35,509 bases of DNA. It comes from a virus. The stretch lies in IMG/VR virus record IMGVR_UViG_3300020573_000190, positions 1 to 35,509 of that record; one strand, written 5' to 3'. Within the stretch, counting starts at the first letter, position 1. Every line of letters starts with the position of its first letter. The position numbers were made by a program, and so were the translations under genes. Of the stretch, positions 22,401 to 27,249 are shown piece after piece. The notes under the pieces are model-generated. The model was not told where the DNA came from. It saw nothing but the letters and a program-made list of their open reading frames with translations, and made no database searches.

Positions 22401-22476
22401 GGACCGATAGCTCAGTTGGTAGAGCAGGGGACTCTTAATCCCTTTGTCGTGGGTTCGAATCCCTCTCGGTCTACCA
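22401..22476 (+). tRNA. tRNA-Lys (CTT)
   Basis: Acceptor GGACCGA/TCGGTCT, anticodon arm GGGGA-CTCTTAA-TCCCT, T-loop TTCGAAT, A73, encoded CCA. Confidence 0.93.
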
Positions 22477-22479
22477 TTT

Positions 22480-22560
22480 GGAACATAACAACAGGACGCT
22501 GACTCTGCGAAGTAAGATATCGGGTTGATCTCCGAGAAGGTATGGAGAGTGTTATGTTCC
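22480..22560 (+). ncRNA. Structured spacer closed by an 11-bp stem
   Basis: GGAACATAACA (22480-22490) pairs perfectly with TGTTATGTTCC (22550-22560), enclosing 59 nt with small internal hairpins (CGC/GCG, CGG/CCG, CTCC/GGAG). It is tRNA-sized, but no T-arm, anticodon arm or CCA end can be drawn. It may be a decayed tRNA or a processing element. Confidence 0.5.
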
Positions 22561-22571
22561 TACTTTATTTT

Positions 22572-22647
22572 GGATCCGTAGCACAATAGGTGGTGCAAGG
22601 GACTTTTAATCCCAAGGCTGTCGGTTCGAGCCCGACCGGATCCTCCA
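22572..22647 (+). tRNA. tRNA-Lys (TTT)
   Basis: Acceptor GGATCCG/CGGATCC, anticodon arm AGGGA-CTTTTAA-TCCCA, T-loop TTCGAGC, encoded CCA. The discriminator is U73, unusual for Lys (normally A73). Confidence 0.9.
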
Positions 22648-22818
22648 ATAGTCGAGCGAAAGCGGTTAAGTTCATAACGACTCAAAATAAGTATGAATGA
22701 GAGTTAGACTAAGTTTTCTTCATTTCAGTGAAGAAAAGACTGGGTCGATGGGAAGTCTCTTTCACTAGGATCAAACTTCCCACTAAGTTTTTTGATGGTC
22801 TGACCGGATCATCCAATT
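22648..22818 (+). ncRNA. Structured 171-nt spacer
   Basis: No ORF or tRNA. It has a perfect 9-bp hairpin TTTTCTTCA/TGAAGAAAA (22714-22737). A 7-bp pair GGGAAGT/ACTTCCC (22750-22781) is followed by TTTTTT (22788-22793), which could be a terminator with a large loop. ACTAAGTTTT occurs twice (near 22709 and 22782). The 3' end GACCGGATC-TCCA echoes the end of the preceding tRNA-Lys, so part may be a duplicated, decayed tRNA. Confidence 0.4.
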
Positions 22819-22892
22819 GCGGGTGTAGCTCAATGGTAGAGCCATAGTCTTCCAAACTAAAGACGAGGGTTCGATTCCCTTCGCCCGCTCCA
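22819..22892 (+). tRNA. tRNA-Gly (TCC)
   Basis: Acceptor GCGGGTG/CGCCCGC, D-arm GCTC/GAGC, anticodon loop CTTCCAA, T-loop TTCGATT, U73 as usual for Gly, encoded CCA. The first anticodon-stem pair is mismatched. Confidence 0.92.
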
Positions 22893-22896
22893 ATAT

Positions 22897-22977
22897 CTTC
22901 ACGTATCCCCCTCGGCTACGAACCGAGAGTAAGGTAACTGGATGAAAATGCAGGTTCGACTCCTGCCGTGAAGGCCA
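22897..22977 (+). tRNA. tRNA-Arg (ACG), aberrant: no recognisable D-arm
   Basis: Acceptor CTTCACG/CGTGAAG, anticodon arm CTCGG-CTACGAA-CCGAG (anticodon ACG), T-arm GCAGG-TTCGACT-CCTGC, G73, encoded CCA. Only 7 nt separate the acceptor from the anticodon stem, so there is no D-arm, while the variable region is about 22 nt. Total length is near normal. Either a D-arm-less tRNA or a rearranged pseudogene. Confidence 0.6.
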
Positions 22978-22983
22978 TTTAAT

Positions 22984-23058
22984 GCTGGTAGGTCGGCAAG
23001 ATGTCGAGGCGCTCTCATAAGGCGTTATAGGTTGGTTTAATTCCAACTATCAGCACCA
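22984..23058 (+). tRNA. tRNA-Met (CAT), elongator or Ile2 type
   Basis: Acceptor GCTGGTA/TATCAGC, anticodon loop CTCATAA, T-arm GTTGG-TTTAATT-CCAAC, A73, encoded CCA. The G1-C72 pair rules out the bacterial initiator. CAT can also be a lysidine-modified Ile tRNA; sequence alone does not decide. Confidence 0.88.
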
Positions 23059-23140
23059 TGTTTGATCTAGATACACAGCCTTTATGGAGTGTCGCAATGC
23101 TAGACAACATTCGTTCCAAGACGTGAGGGACAGCAAGTTT
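23059..23140 (+). other. 82-nt spacer, nothing identified
   Basis: No ORF with RBS, tRNA or strong stem seen between the two CAT tRNAs. Confidence 0.4.
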
Positions 23141-23215
23141 TGCGGTCAGGTGGTCCGGAGACCATTCTTGTCTCATAAGCAAGAGAGCCATGTTCGACTC
23201 ATGGGTCCGCATCCA
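23141..23215 (+). tRNA. tRNA with CAT anticodon (Ile2 or Met)
   Basis: Acceptor TGCGGTC/GTCCGCA with a T6-T67 mismatch, D-arm GTGG/CCAT, anticodon arm CTTGT-CTCATAA-GCAAG, T-loop TTCGACT, U73, encoded CCA. With the CAT tRNA just before it, one is probably Met and one Ile (AUA). U73 fits neither well. Confidence 0.82.
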
Positions 23216-23217
23216 AT

Positions 23218-23291
23218 ATCGGTGAAGTGTTACGGTAGCACGGCAGTCTCCAAAACTGCAAGCCCAGGTTCGACTCCTGGCTCCGGTGCCA
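23218..23291 (+). tRNA. tRNA-Trp (CCA)
   Basis: Anticodon arm GCAGT-CTCCAAA-ACTGC, T-arm CCAGG-TTCGACT-CCTGG, G73 as expected for Trp, encoded CCA. Acceptor ATCGGTG/CTCCGGT has one wobble and a T6-T67 mismatch. Confidence 0.92.
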
Positions 23292-23298
23292 GTTTTAT

Positions 23299-23374
23299 CT
23301 AGGTGTAGCTCAATTGGCAGAGCATCCCGTTTGGGGCGGGAAGGCTGTTGGTTCAAGTCCAGCCACCTAGACCA
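23299..23374 (+). tRNA. tRNA-Pro (TGG)
   Basis: Acceptor CTAGGTG/CACCTAG (C1-G72, typical of Pro), anticodon arm TCCCG-TTTGGGG-CGGGA, T-loop TTCAAGT, A73, encoded CCA. Confidence 0.94.
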
Positions 23375-23389
23375 TTTAGGAAGATATAT

Positions 23390-23557
23390 ATGGATGAAAA
23401 CTATTTGAAGCGCCAAATGATTTTTCGCTTGACAGTGTTCTTTTTATTGAGTATAGTAATAGGGTTCGTTCTATCGGATTTAAATATCCATAGTCAGATT
23501 AGTGGAGATAATCAGAATGTTCAAGATTTCAGAGGAAACCAAGGCAGCGGCAATTGA
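23390..23557 (+). CDS. Small single-span membrane protein (55 aa)
   Basis: RBS aggaag before MDENYLKRQMIF; one hydrophobic span (LTVFFLLSIVIGFVL), then a polar tail with NQNVQDFRGNQGSGN. A start at 23348 would lie in tRNA-Pro and is rejected. Function unknown. Confidence 0.6.
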   Translation: MDENYLKRQMIFRLTVFFLLSIVIGFVLSDLNIHSQISGDNQNVQDFRGNQGSGN

Positions 23558-23657
23558 GGAAATGCGTAAAATTCTAGGTGATGGTCCTACAGACAATCAG
23601 TTGGAAGAGGCATTTGAAGCGGCAGTTGCTATTGTAAAGAAGCAGTTTGGTTTTTAA
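23517..23657 (+). CDS. Small helical hypothetical protein (46 aa)
   Basis: RBS gtggag before MFKISEETKAAAIEEMRKIL; overlaps the end of the membrane protein gene by 41 nt. Acidic and helical (LEEAFEAAVAIVKKQFGF). No family recognised. Confidence 0.6.
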   Translation: MFKISEETKAAAIEEMRKILGDGPTDNQLEEAFEAAVAIVKKQFGF

Positions 23658-23665
23658 TGTATAAT

Positions 23666-23756
23666 GGAGAGTTGGCTGAGTGGTCGAAAGCGGCCGTTTG
23701 CTAAATGGTTGGGCCCTAACCCGGTTCCATAGGTTCGAATCCTATACTCTCCGCCA
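23666..23756 (+). tRNA. tRNA-Ser (GCT)
   Basis: Class II. Acceptor GGAGAGT/ACTCTCC, anticodon loop TTGCTAA, long variable arm (GGGCCC...CCGGTTCC region), T-loop TTCGAAT, G73, encoded CCA. Confidence 0.92.
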
Positions 23757-23760
23757 ATTA

Positions 23761-23849
23761 GGAGTGAGCAACAGGCAAGGAGTCTGCACCGCTTGGAAAG
23801 CGGATGGTCCCCGAAAGGGGATAGGTGTCGGATACCTGCCACTCCGCCA
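23761..23849 (+). tRNA. tRNA-Ser (GGA)
   Basis: Class II. Acceptor GGAGTGA with CCACTCC (last pair mismatched), anticodon loop TTGGAAA, variable arm TCCCC-GAAA-GGGGA, G73, encoded CCA. The T-loop GTCGGAT is atypical (G54, G58). Confidence 0.9.
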
Positions 23850-23855
23850 GTTTAT

Positions 23856-23945
23856 GGAAGAGTAAGCCAGTGGGACTGGCCTTCGTTTCGAAAACGAAAG
23901 GAGCCTGAAATATGGTTTGGGGATCGAGACCTCACTCTTCCGCCA
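23856..23945 (+). tRNA. tRNA-Ser (CGA)
   Basis: Class II. Acceptor GGAAGAG/CTCTTCC, anticodon arm TTCGT-TTCGAAA-ACGAA, long variable arm, G73, encoded CCA. T-loop ATCGAGA lacks T54. Confidence 0.92.
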
Positions 23946-23950
23946 TTTAT

Positions 23951-24025
23951 GCGGGTTTAGTTCAGAGGTAGAACATCGGTGTTACATACCGAGTGTCGGT
24001 GGTTCGATTCCATCAACCCGCACCA
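23951..24025 (+). tRNA. tRNA-Val (TAC)
   Basis: Acceptor GCGGGTT/AACCCGC, anticodon arm TCGGT-GTTACAT-ACCGA, T-loop TTCGATT, A73, encoded CCA. Confidence 0.94.
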
Positions 24026-24033
24026 GAAAGCAG

Positions 24034-24086
24034 AGTTGTCACGCTTCGTCTATGCTTAATAAGGTAGAATAGCGCACCAGACAACT
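24034..24086 (+). ncRNA. Structured spacer closed by a 7-bp stem
   Basis: AGTTGTC (24034-24040) pairs with GACAACT (24080-24086). The interior has GCGCACCA, like a tRNA 3' end, but no cloverleaf. Confidence 0.35.
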
Positions 24087-24095
24087 TATTATAAT

Positions 24096-24172
24096 GCGCT
24101 TGTAGTCCAATTGGTAGAGGCGCTGGTCTTAGAAACCAGATGTTGTAAGTTCGAATCTTACCAGGCGCACCA
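24096..24172 (+). tRNA. tRNA with Leu anticodon (TAG), short variable arm
   Basis: Acceptor GCGCTTG/CAGGCGC, anticodon arm CTGGT-CTTAGAA-ACCAG (anticodon TAG, reads CUA/CUN), T-loop TTCGAAT, A73, encoded CCA. The variable loop is only 5 nt, while bacterial tRNA-Leu is class II with a long arm; the identity is therefore uncertain. Confidence 0.82.
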
Positions 24173-24253
24173 AACGTAGAGGGATTGTAGGTAGACCTGT
24201 AAGAAAACCGTTGCGACGAGTTATGACTGGGTTGTAACCTTCATAGATTTAAT
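24173..24253 (+). other. 81-nt spacer, no gene identified
   Basis: Only short self-complementary stretches (AGGTAGACCT, GGTTGTAACC); no tRNA or ORF with RBS. Confidence 0.4.
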
Positions 24254-24329
24254 GCACTTAGAGGGAGCAGGTGAACCCACTCGGCTGTCAACCGAGTATC
24301 GGCCGGGTCAGTACCGGTTAAGTGCGCCA
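24254..24329 (+). tRNA. tRNA-Asp (GTC)
   Basis: Acceptor GCACTTA/TAAGTGC, anticodon arm CTCGG-CTGTCAA-CCGAG (stem the same as in tRNA-Asn), G73 as expected, encoded CCA. T-loop GTCAGTA is atypical. Confidence 0.9.
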
Positions 24330-24334
24330 TTCAC

Positions 24335-24409
24335 GGGCCTGTAGTTCAGGGGGAGAACGTCTGCTTTGCAAGCAGAATGTCGGCGGTTCGATTCCGTCCA
24401 GGTCCACCA
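24335..24409 (+). tRNA. tRNA-Ala (TGC)
   Basis: Acceptor GGGCCTG/CAGGTCC with the G3-U70 pair that marks Ala, anticodon arm TCTGC-TTTGCAA-GCAGA, T-loop TTCGATT, A73, encoded CCA. Confidence 0.95.
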
Positions 24410-24411
24410 GT

Positions 24412-24544
24412 TTTGTGAGGCAGTATCGATACAAATAATCCGGATGAGCAGAATTGCCACATCGAGGTCGGGAGACGGTGCGAGGCTGTCGTAACCTTGG
24501 GAACCCGGATACTGAAAAGAGGATGCATACTCGTTCCTCACAAA
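24412..24544 (+). ncRNA. Structured 133-nt spacer closed by 9-bp and 7-bp stems
   Basis: TTTGTGAGG (24412-24420) pairs with CCTCACAAA (24536-24544). The adjacent CAGTATC (24421-24427) pairs with GATACTG (24508-24514). An alternative 3' hairpin GAGGA/TCCTC is possible. No tRNA arms are found. It fills the space between tRNA-Ala and tRNA-Glu. Confidence 0.5.
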
Positions 24545-24555
24545 AAAAGTTTTAC

Positions 24556-24630
24556 GCTTCGTTCGTCTATTGGCTAGGACACTCGCCTCTCAAGCGGGAA
24601 AGATGGGATCGATACCCATACGAAGCACCA
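24556..24630 (+). tRNA. tRNA-Glu (CTC)
   Basis: Acceptor GCTTCGT/ACGAAGC, anticodon loop CTCTCAA, A73, encoded CCA. T-loop ATCGATA lacks T54. Confidence 0.92.
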
Positions 24631-24635
24631 TTTAT

Positions 24636-24711
24636 GCTTCTCTGGTGTAGGTGATCCGCACGACTGCCTGAAGAGCAGAAGGACTTAGTTTGATTCTAAG
24701 GGGAAGCACCA
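24636..24711 (+). tRNA. tRNA-Phe (GAA)
   Basis: Acceptor GCTTCTC/GGGAAGC, D-arm GTGT/GCAC, anticodon loop CTGAAGA, T-arm CTTAG-TTTGATT-CTAAG, A73, encoded CCA. The last A of CCA is also the A of the next gene's ATG. Confidence 0.9.
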
Positions 24712-24902
24712 TGATGTTATATTATAAAATCACATATCTTCCGATGTGGAAGAAAGAAGATAAAGAAAACGGTTATGATTGTATAGGTATTGTTATTGGT
24801 GAGCATCGTTGGTATGATACTGATCCTTATAACAATAATCCAATACATAAGATAAAGTATCATCAGTATTCAGAGTTGATGATAGGTGTTATGCCCTCGT
24901 AG
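24711..24902 (+). CDS. Small hypothetical protein wedged between two tRNAs (63 aa)
   Basis: ATGATG at 24711/24714. MMLYYKITYLPMWKKEDKEN, then CIGIVIGEHRWYDTDPYNNN. Its RBS (AAGGGGAAG) lies in the T-stem/acceptor of tRNA-Phe, and its TAG stop lies 10 nt inside the next tRNA. tRNA processing should therefore destroy the mRNA, and translation should compete with tRNA maturation. No family recognised; a start at 24690 is rejected. Confidence 0.6.
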   Translation: MMLYYKITYLPMWKKEDKENGYDCIGIVIGEHRWYDTDPYNNNPIHKIKYHQYSELMIGVMPS

Positions 24903-24969
24903 CCCAATTGGCAGAGGCAGTTGATTCAAACCCAACTTAGTGTCAGTTCGAGTCTGACCGAGGGCACCA
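24893..24969 (+). tRNA. tRNA with Leu anticodon (CAA), short variable arm
   Basis: Acceptor GCCCTCG/CGAGGGC, anticodon arm GTTG with A31-C39 mismatch and loop TTCAAAC (anticodon CAA, reads UUG), T-loop TTCGAGT, A73, encoded CCA. As in the TAG tRNA, the variable loop is about 5 nt, not class II. Its first 10 nt overlap the CDS upstream. Confidence 0.8.
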
Positions 24970-24973
24970 ATTT

Positions 24974-25047
24974 GCTGGGTTAGTGTAATGGTAGCACCCG
25001 AGATTGTGGATCTTGGAGACCAGGATCGATACCTGGACCCAGTGCCA
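24974..25047 (+). tRNA. tRNA-His (GTG), without G-1
   Basis: Acceptor GCTGGGT/ACCCAGT, anticodon arm CGAGA-TTGTGGA-TCTTG, T-loop ATCGATA, encoded CCA. The base before G1 is T and the discriminator is G73, so the universal G-1:C73 pair of tRNA-His is absent. Loss of G-1 is a known alphaproteobacterial trait. Confidence 0.92.
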
Positions 25048-25050
25048 TTT

Positions 25051-25124
25051 GCTCTTGTAGTATAAAGGTATTACACACCCTTGGTAAGGGTGAAAACTCG
25101 GATCGTTACCGGGCAGGAGCACCA
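25051..25124 (+). tRNA. tRNA-Thr (GGT)
   Basis: Acceptor GCTCTTG/CAGGAGC, anticodon arm CACCC-TTGGTAA-GGGTG, A73, encoded CCA. T-loop ATCGTTA lacks both T54 and A58. Confidence 0.92.
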
Positions 25125-25128
25125 GATT

Positions 25129-25202
25129 GCCGGCTTAGTATAATGGTATTACAGTTGACTCGTAATCATCAAACAGAGGTTCGATTCCTCTAGCCGGCAC
25201 CA
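25129..25202 (+). tRNA. tRNA-Thr (CGT)
   Basis: Acceptor GCCGGCT/AGCCGGC, anticodon arm GTTGA-CTCGTAA-TCATC (one T-T mismatch), T-loop TTCGATT, A73, encoded CCA. The D-arm resembles the preceding tRNA-Thr, suggesting duplication. Confidence 0.92.
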
Positions 25203-25234
25203 GAATGTAGACAAACGATTGTAAACATAGCCAC

Positions 25235-25263
25235 TTGACATTCCATTCCGGATGTGCTATTAT
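25235..25263 (+). promoter_or_regulatory. Early sigma-70-type promoter with duplicated leader
   Basis: TTGACA (25235-25240), 17-nt spacer ending TGTGC, TATTAT (25258-25263). The promoter and its ~50-nt leader (GACATAATGA...AAATGGA before the ATG) closely match those at 26864-26920. Confidence 0.85.
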
Positions 25264-25288
25264 AAGACATAATGAGAAAGGAAATGGA

Positions 25289-25762
25289 ATGAATAAGCGG
25301 AACTTGTGGATATTCGATATTGATGGAACGCTGGCTAACAACCTGCACCGTATCAAGCACCTTACCCAGAACACCACGAAGGACTGGGATGCTTTCTTTG
25401 CGGCACAGGATAAGGATGAACCTTACGAAGCCGTTATGCATCTTATGAATACTCTACATAAGACTGGTGATAAGGTTATTGTTATTACTGCCCGTGACGA
25501 GCGTTTTCGTGCGGTTACTCTCCGTTGGTTGCAGCAGCATTGTGATTACGATTTTCCTGATGGCGATCTTTTCATGCGTAAGAGTGGTGATCGTACCGAC
25601 GATGATAAGATCAAGTTGGATATTCTAAATGAGTATCTTTCTCTGTTTCATCCTCGATATAAAGTGATGGGAGTGTTCGAGGATCGGCATCGTGTTATTG
25701 ATGCGTGGCGTGAAGCTGGTTACTATGTGTTTGAGTGTAACCAGGATCGTGCCGATTTCTAA
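25289..25762 (+). CDS. HAD-family phosphatase, polynucleotide kinase 3'-phosphatase-like
   Basis: A 157-aa protein: FDIDGTLANN (Asp10/Asp12) is HAD motif I, VITARDERF (about 71-79) fits motif II, and MGVFEDRHRVIDAW (about 130-143) fits the motif IV region. This is the layout of the C-terminal phosphatase domain of T4 Pnk/PseT, without the kinase half. It would remove 3' phosphates from RNA or DNA ends. Its position inside the tRNA array fits RNA end repair after host anticodon nucleases, but this is inference. The start at 25289 is set by the RBS (agaaagga) and promoter. Confidence 0.8.
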   Translation: MNKRNLWIFDIDGTLANNLHRIKHLTQNTTKDWDAFFAAQDKDEPYEAVMHLMNTLHKTGDKVIVITARDERFRAVTLRWLQQHCDYDFPDGDLFMRKSGDRTDDDKIKLDILNEYLSLFHPRYKVMGVFEDRHRVIDAWREAGYYVFECNQDRADF

Positions 25763-25769
25763 AGTTTAC

Positions 25770-25843
25770 TGTCCCTTAGCTCAAAGGTAGAGCAATGTGC
25801 TGATAACACATAGACACTGGATCGTTACCAGTAGGGACAACCA
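25770..25843 (+). tRNA. tRNA-Ile (GAT)
   Basis: Acceptor TGTCCCT/AGGGACA, D-arm GCTC/GAGC, anticodon arm ATGTG-CTGATAA-CACAT, A73, encoded CCA. T-loop ATCGTTA is the same unusual one as in tRNA-Thr(GGT). Confidence 0.92.
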
Positions 25844-25976
25844 GTTTATCCTGCTTTCTAGATACGCAGGAGAGGCCTAGCGGGAATAACAGAAGGGAAT
25901 GCCCGTGAATATCGGATTGCTGACTTCATTAGCTAAAGGGCTAAACCGATAAGGCGTATGGAATATGTGTGAGCGG
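25844..25976 (+). ncRNA. Structured spacer before tRNA-Tyr
   Basis: 133 nt without a gene. Hairpins: TCCTGC/GCAGGA (25849-25871) and TATCGG/CCGATA (25910-25951), with an inner GCTAAAGGGCT. No long closing stem, no tRNA. Confidence 0.35.
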
Positions 25977-26058
25977 CAACGGCGGTGGTGTTGCAGCGGA
26001 CTGTAAATCCGTTCCCTTTGTGGTAACATTGTAGGTTCGAATCCTACCTCACGCACCA
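25977..26058 (+). tRNA. tRNA-Tyr (GTA)
   Basis: Class II. Acceptor GTGTGAG/CTCACGC, anticodon loop CTGTAAA in CGGA/TCCG, long variable arm, T-loop TTCGAAT, A73, encoded CCA. Confidence 0.92.
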
Positions 26059-26065
26059 TCTTTAT

Positions 26066-26140
26066 TCGGGGATAGTTAAATTGGCATAACGTCGGATTTT
26101 GGTTCCGACTTTCTAGGTTCGAGTCCTAGTCCCCGATCCA
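26066..26140 (+). tRNA. tRNA-Gln (TTG)
   Basis: Acceptor TCGGGGA/TCCCCGA (U1-A72, usual for Gln), anticodon arm TCGGA-TTTTGGT-TCCGA, T-loop TTCGAGT, encoded CCA. U73 instead of the usual G73. Confidence 0.92.
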
Positions 26141-26141
26141 T

Positions 26142-26215
26142 TCAGGAATAGTTCAACGGTAGAACAGCGGACTCTGACTCCGTTAATCTTGGTTCGAATC
26201 CAGGTTCCTGATCCA
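26142..26215 (+). tRNA. tRNA-Gln (CTG)
   Basis: Acceptor TCAGGAA/TTCCTGA, anticodon arm GCGGA-CTCTGAC-TCCGT, T-loop TTCGAATC region, U73, encoded CCA. Last tRNA of the array, 1 nt after the previous CCA. Confidence 0.92.
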
Positions 26216-26233
26216 ATCATTGAAAGGTATTTT

Positions 26234-26383
26234 ATGAACAAAGTGAAAGTTTCTCTAAGAGAAATTATGGAAGATGATCATCATCCCTTGATGGAGAAAT
26301 GGGTAGAAGAACTGCTTCCCTTGATTGAACCTATAATCAAAGCACAAAATCCTAAGTTATTTGAAGAAGAGGATTCAGAATGA
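26234..26383 (+). CDS. Small acidic hypothetical protein (49 aa)
   Basis: RBS gaaagg before MNKVKVSLREIMEDDHHPLM. Helical and acidic, ending FEEEDSE; overlaps the next start as ATGA. A start at 26189 would lie in tRNA-Gln. No family recognised. Confidence 0.6.
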   Translation: MNKVKVSLREIMEDDHHPLMEKWVEELLPLIEPIIKAQNPKLFEEEDSE

Positions 26384-26859
26384 ACAAAGCATTTACCACT
26401 ATAGCCCTTTTCATCGTTCTTACAACTTCGGCCGCTGCCGATCCGTTATCTGATTTTTTCGGTGGTATCTTTGGCGAACAATCCACACGACAAACAAAGG
26501 TGAAAAGAAATAGACATGGCACAAGCGTTCAAAGCTATGACAATAATGATTGGACTGCTAGTTGGGGCCATCATTCTACTGGAGGCAGTCACATGGTTGC
26601 TTCCTTCTACGGTCACGGAGAACATCTTTCCCGTCGAACCGCATCGGGCGCAGTTTTCAATCCTCATGGATACACCGCAGCCCATCGTTCTCTTCCGTTC
26701 GGCACTCACCTAAAGGTATGTCACCATGGATGCGTTACAGTTGTGGTCAATGATAGAGGACCATTTGTCAGGGGCCGTTCTCTTGATCTTTCTTACGGTG
26801 CTGCACGGGCTATTGGCATGGGTAGCACTAGCAATATCTCCGTGGAACGATTGAACTAA
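26380..26859 (+). CDS. RlpA-like double-psi beta-barrel protein, exported
   Basis: A 159-aa protein with a signal peptide (MNKAFTTIALFIVLTTSAAA, cut near 20). The RlpA core follows: ASFYGHGEHLSRRTASGAVF (74-93), HRSLPFGTHLKV (102-113) and VVVNDRGPFVRGRSLDLS (121-138), with the conserved acid in NDRGPF (Asp125). RlpA proteins are periplasmic or outer-membrane, and some are lytic transglycosylases acting on denuded glycan. There is no SPOR domain and no lipobox. In a phage it may help lysis or wall remodelling. Start is ATGA-coupled. Confidence 0.85.
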   Translation: MNKAFTTIALFIVLTTSAAADPLSDFFGGIFGEQSTRQTKVKRNRHGTSVQSYDNNDWTASWGHHSTGGSHMVASFYGHGEHLSRRTASGAVFNPHGYTAAHRSLPFGTHLKVCHHGCVTVVVNDRGPFVRGRSLDLSYGAARAIGMGSTSNISVERLN

Positions 26860-26863
26860 AGAC

Positions 26864-26892
26864 TTGACATTTCCATTCCAATGTGCTAATAT
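26864..26892 (+). promoter_or_regulatory. Early sigma-70-type promoter
   Basis: TTGACA (26864-26869), 17-nt spacer ending TGTGC, TAATAT (26887-26892), preceded by C. Near-duplicate of the promoter/leader at 25235. Confidence 0.85.
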
Positions 26893-26919
26893 TAGACATA
26901 ATGAATGAGGAGAAATGGA

Positions 26920-27183
26920 ATGCCTACCATCACCACGGAAGTTGATGTTGATGTAGACCTGCGTGATTTTCACATAGATGATTTGATGGATGAACTGGAA
27001 GATAGAGGATACTCCGTTATTTGTAGAGACGAGTCCATTCAGGCAAAAGAAAGAATTATGGACGATATTCACAATCTTTATCAGGACTTCATTCTCTGGA
27101 ATGACACTATGATGACGAATGAAAATTTCGGCACAATTCTCAAAAACTTTTTCTCCGAACATCTTGACAAAAATGTCCTATGA
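26920..27183 (+). CDS. Acidic hypothetical protein (87 aa)
   Basis: The start at 26920 (MPTITTEVDVDVDLRDFHID) follows the RBS gaggag; ATG at 26905 overlaps the RBS and is rejected. The FHIDDLMDELEDRGYSVI segment resembles small phage proteins with an acidic helix-turn layout. Function unknown. The next promoter lies in its last codons. Confidence 0.65.
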   Translation: MPTITTEVDVDVDLRDFHIDDLMDELEDRGYSVICRDESIQAKERIMDDIHNLYQDFILWNDTMMTNENFGTILKNFFSEHLDKNVL

Positions 27184-27192
27184 CTATATACT
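27164..27192 (+). promoter_or_regulatory. Early sigma-70-type promoter
   Basis: TTGACA (27164-27169), 17-nt spacer, TATACT (27187-27192), preceded by C. It overlaps the end of the upstream gene and drives the exported protein at 27250. Confidence 0.82.
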
Positions 27193-27249
27193 AGTATGAT
27201 GTTGCAATGCAACATCGGTAAACTTCGCTAACTTTAGGAAGGAAAATAT

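Noticed and set aside
21319-26215. CRISPR array or tmRNA within the repeat-rich tRNA region
   Set aside because: Repeats are tRNA arms with differing sequence and no regular repeat-spacer unit; no tmRNA tag frame or Ala-type acceptor/tag pairing was found outside the tRNAs.
26516-26713. Out-of-frame 65-aa ORF with a hydrophobic span inside the RlpA-like gene
   Set aside because: No RBS is visible, and it lies wholly within a well-supported gene in another frame; an embedded gene is possible but unsupported.
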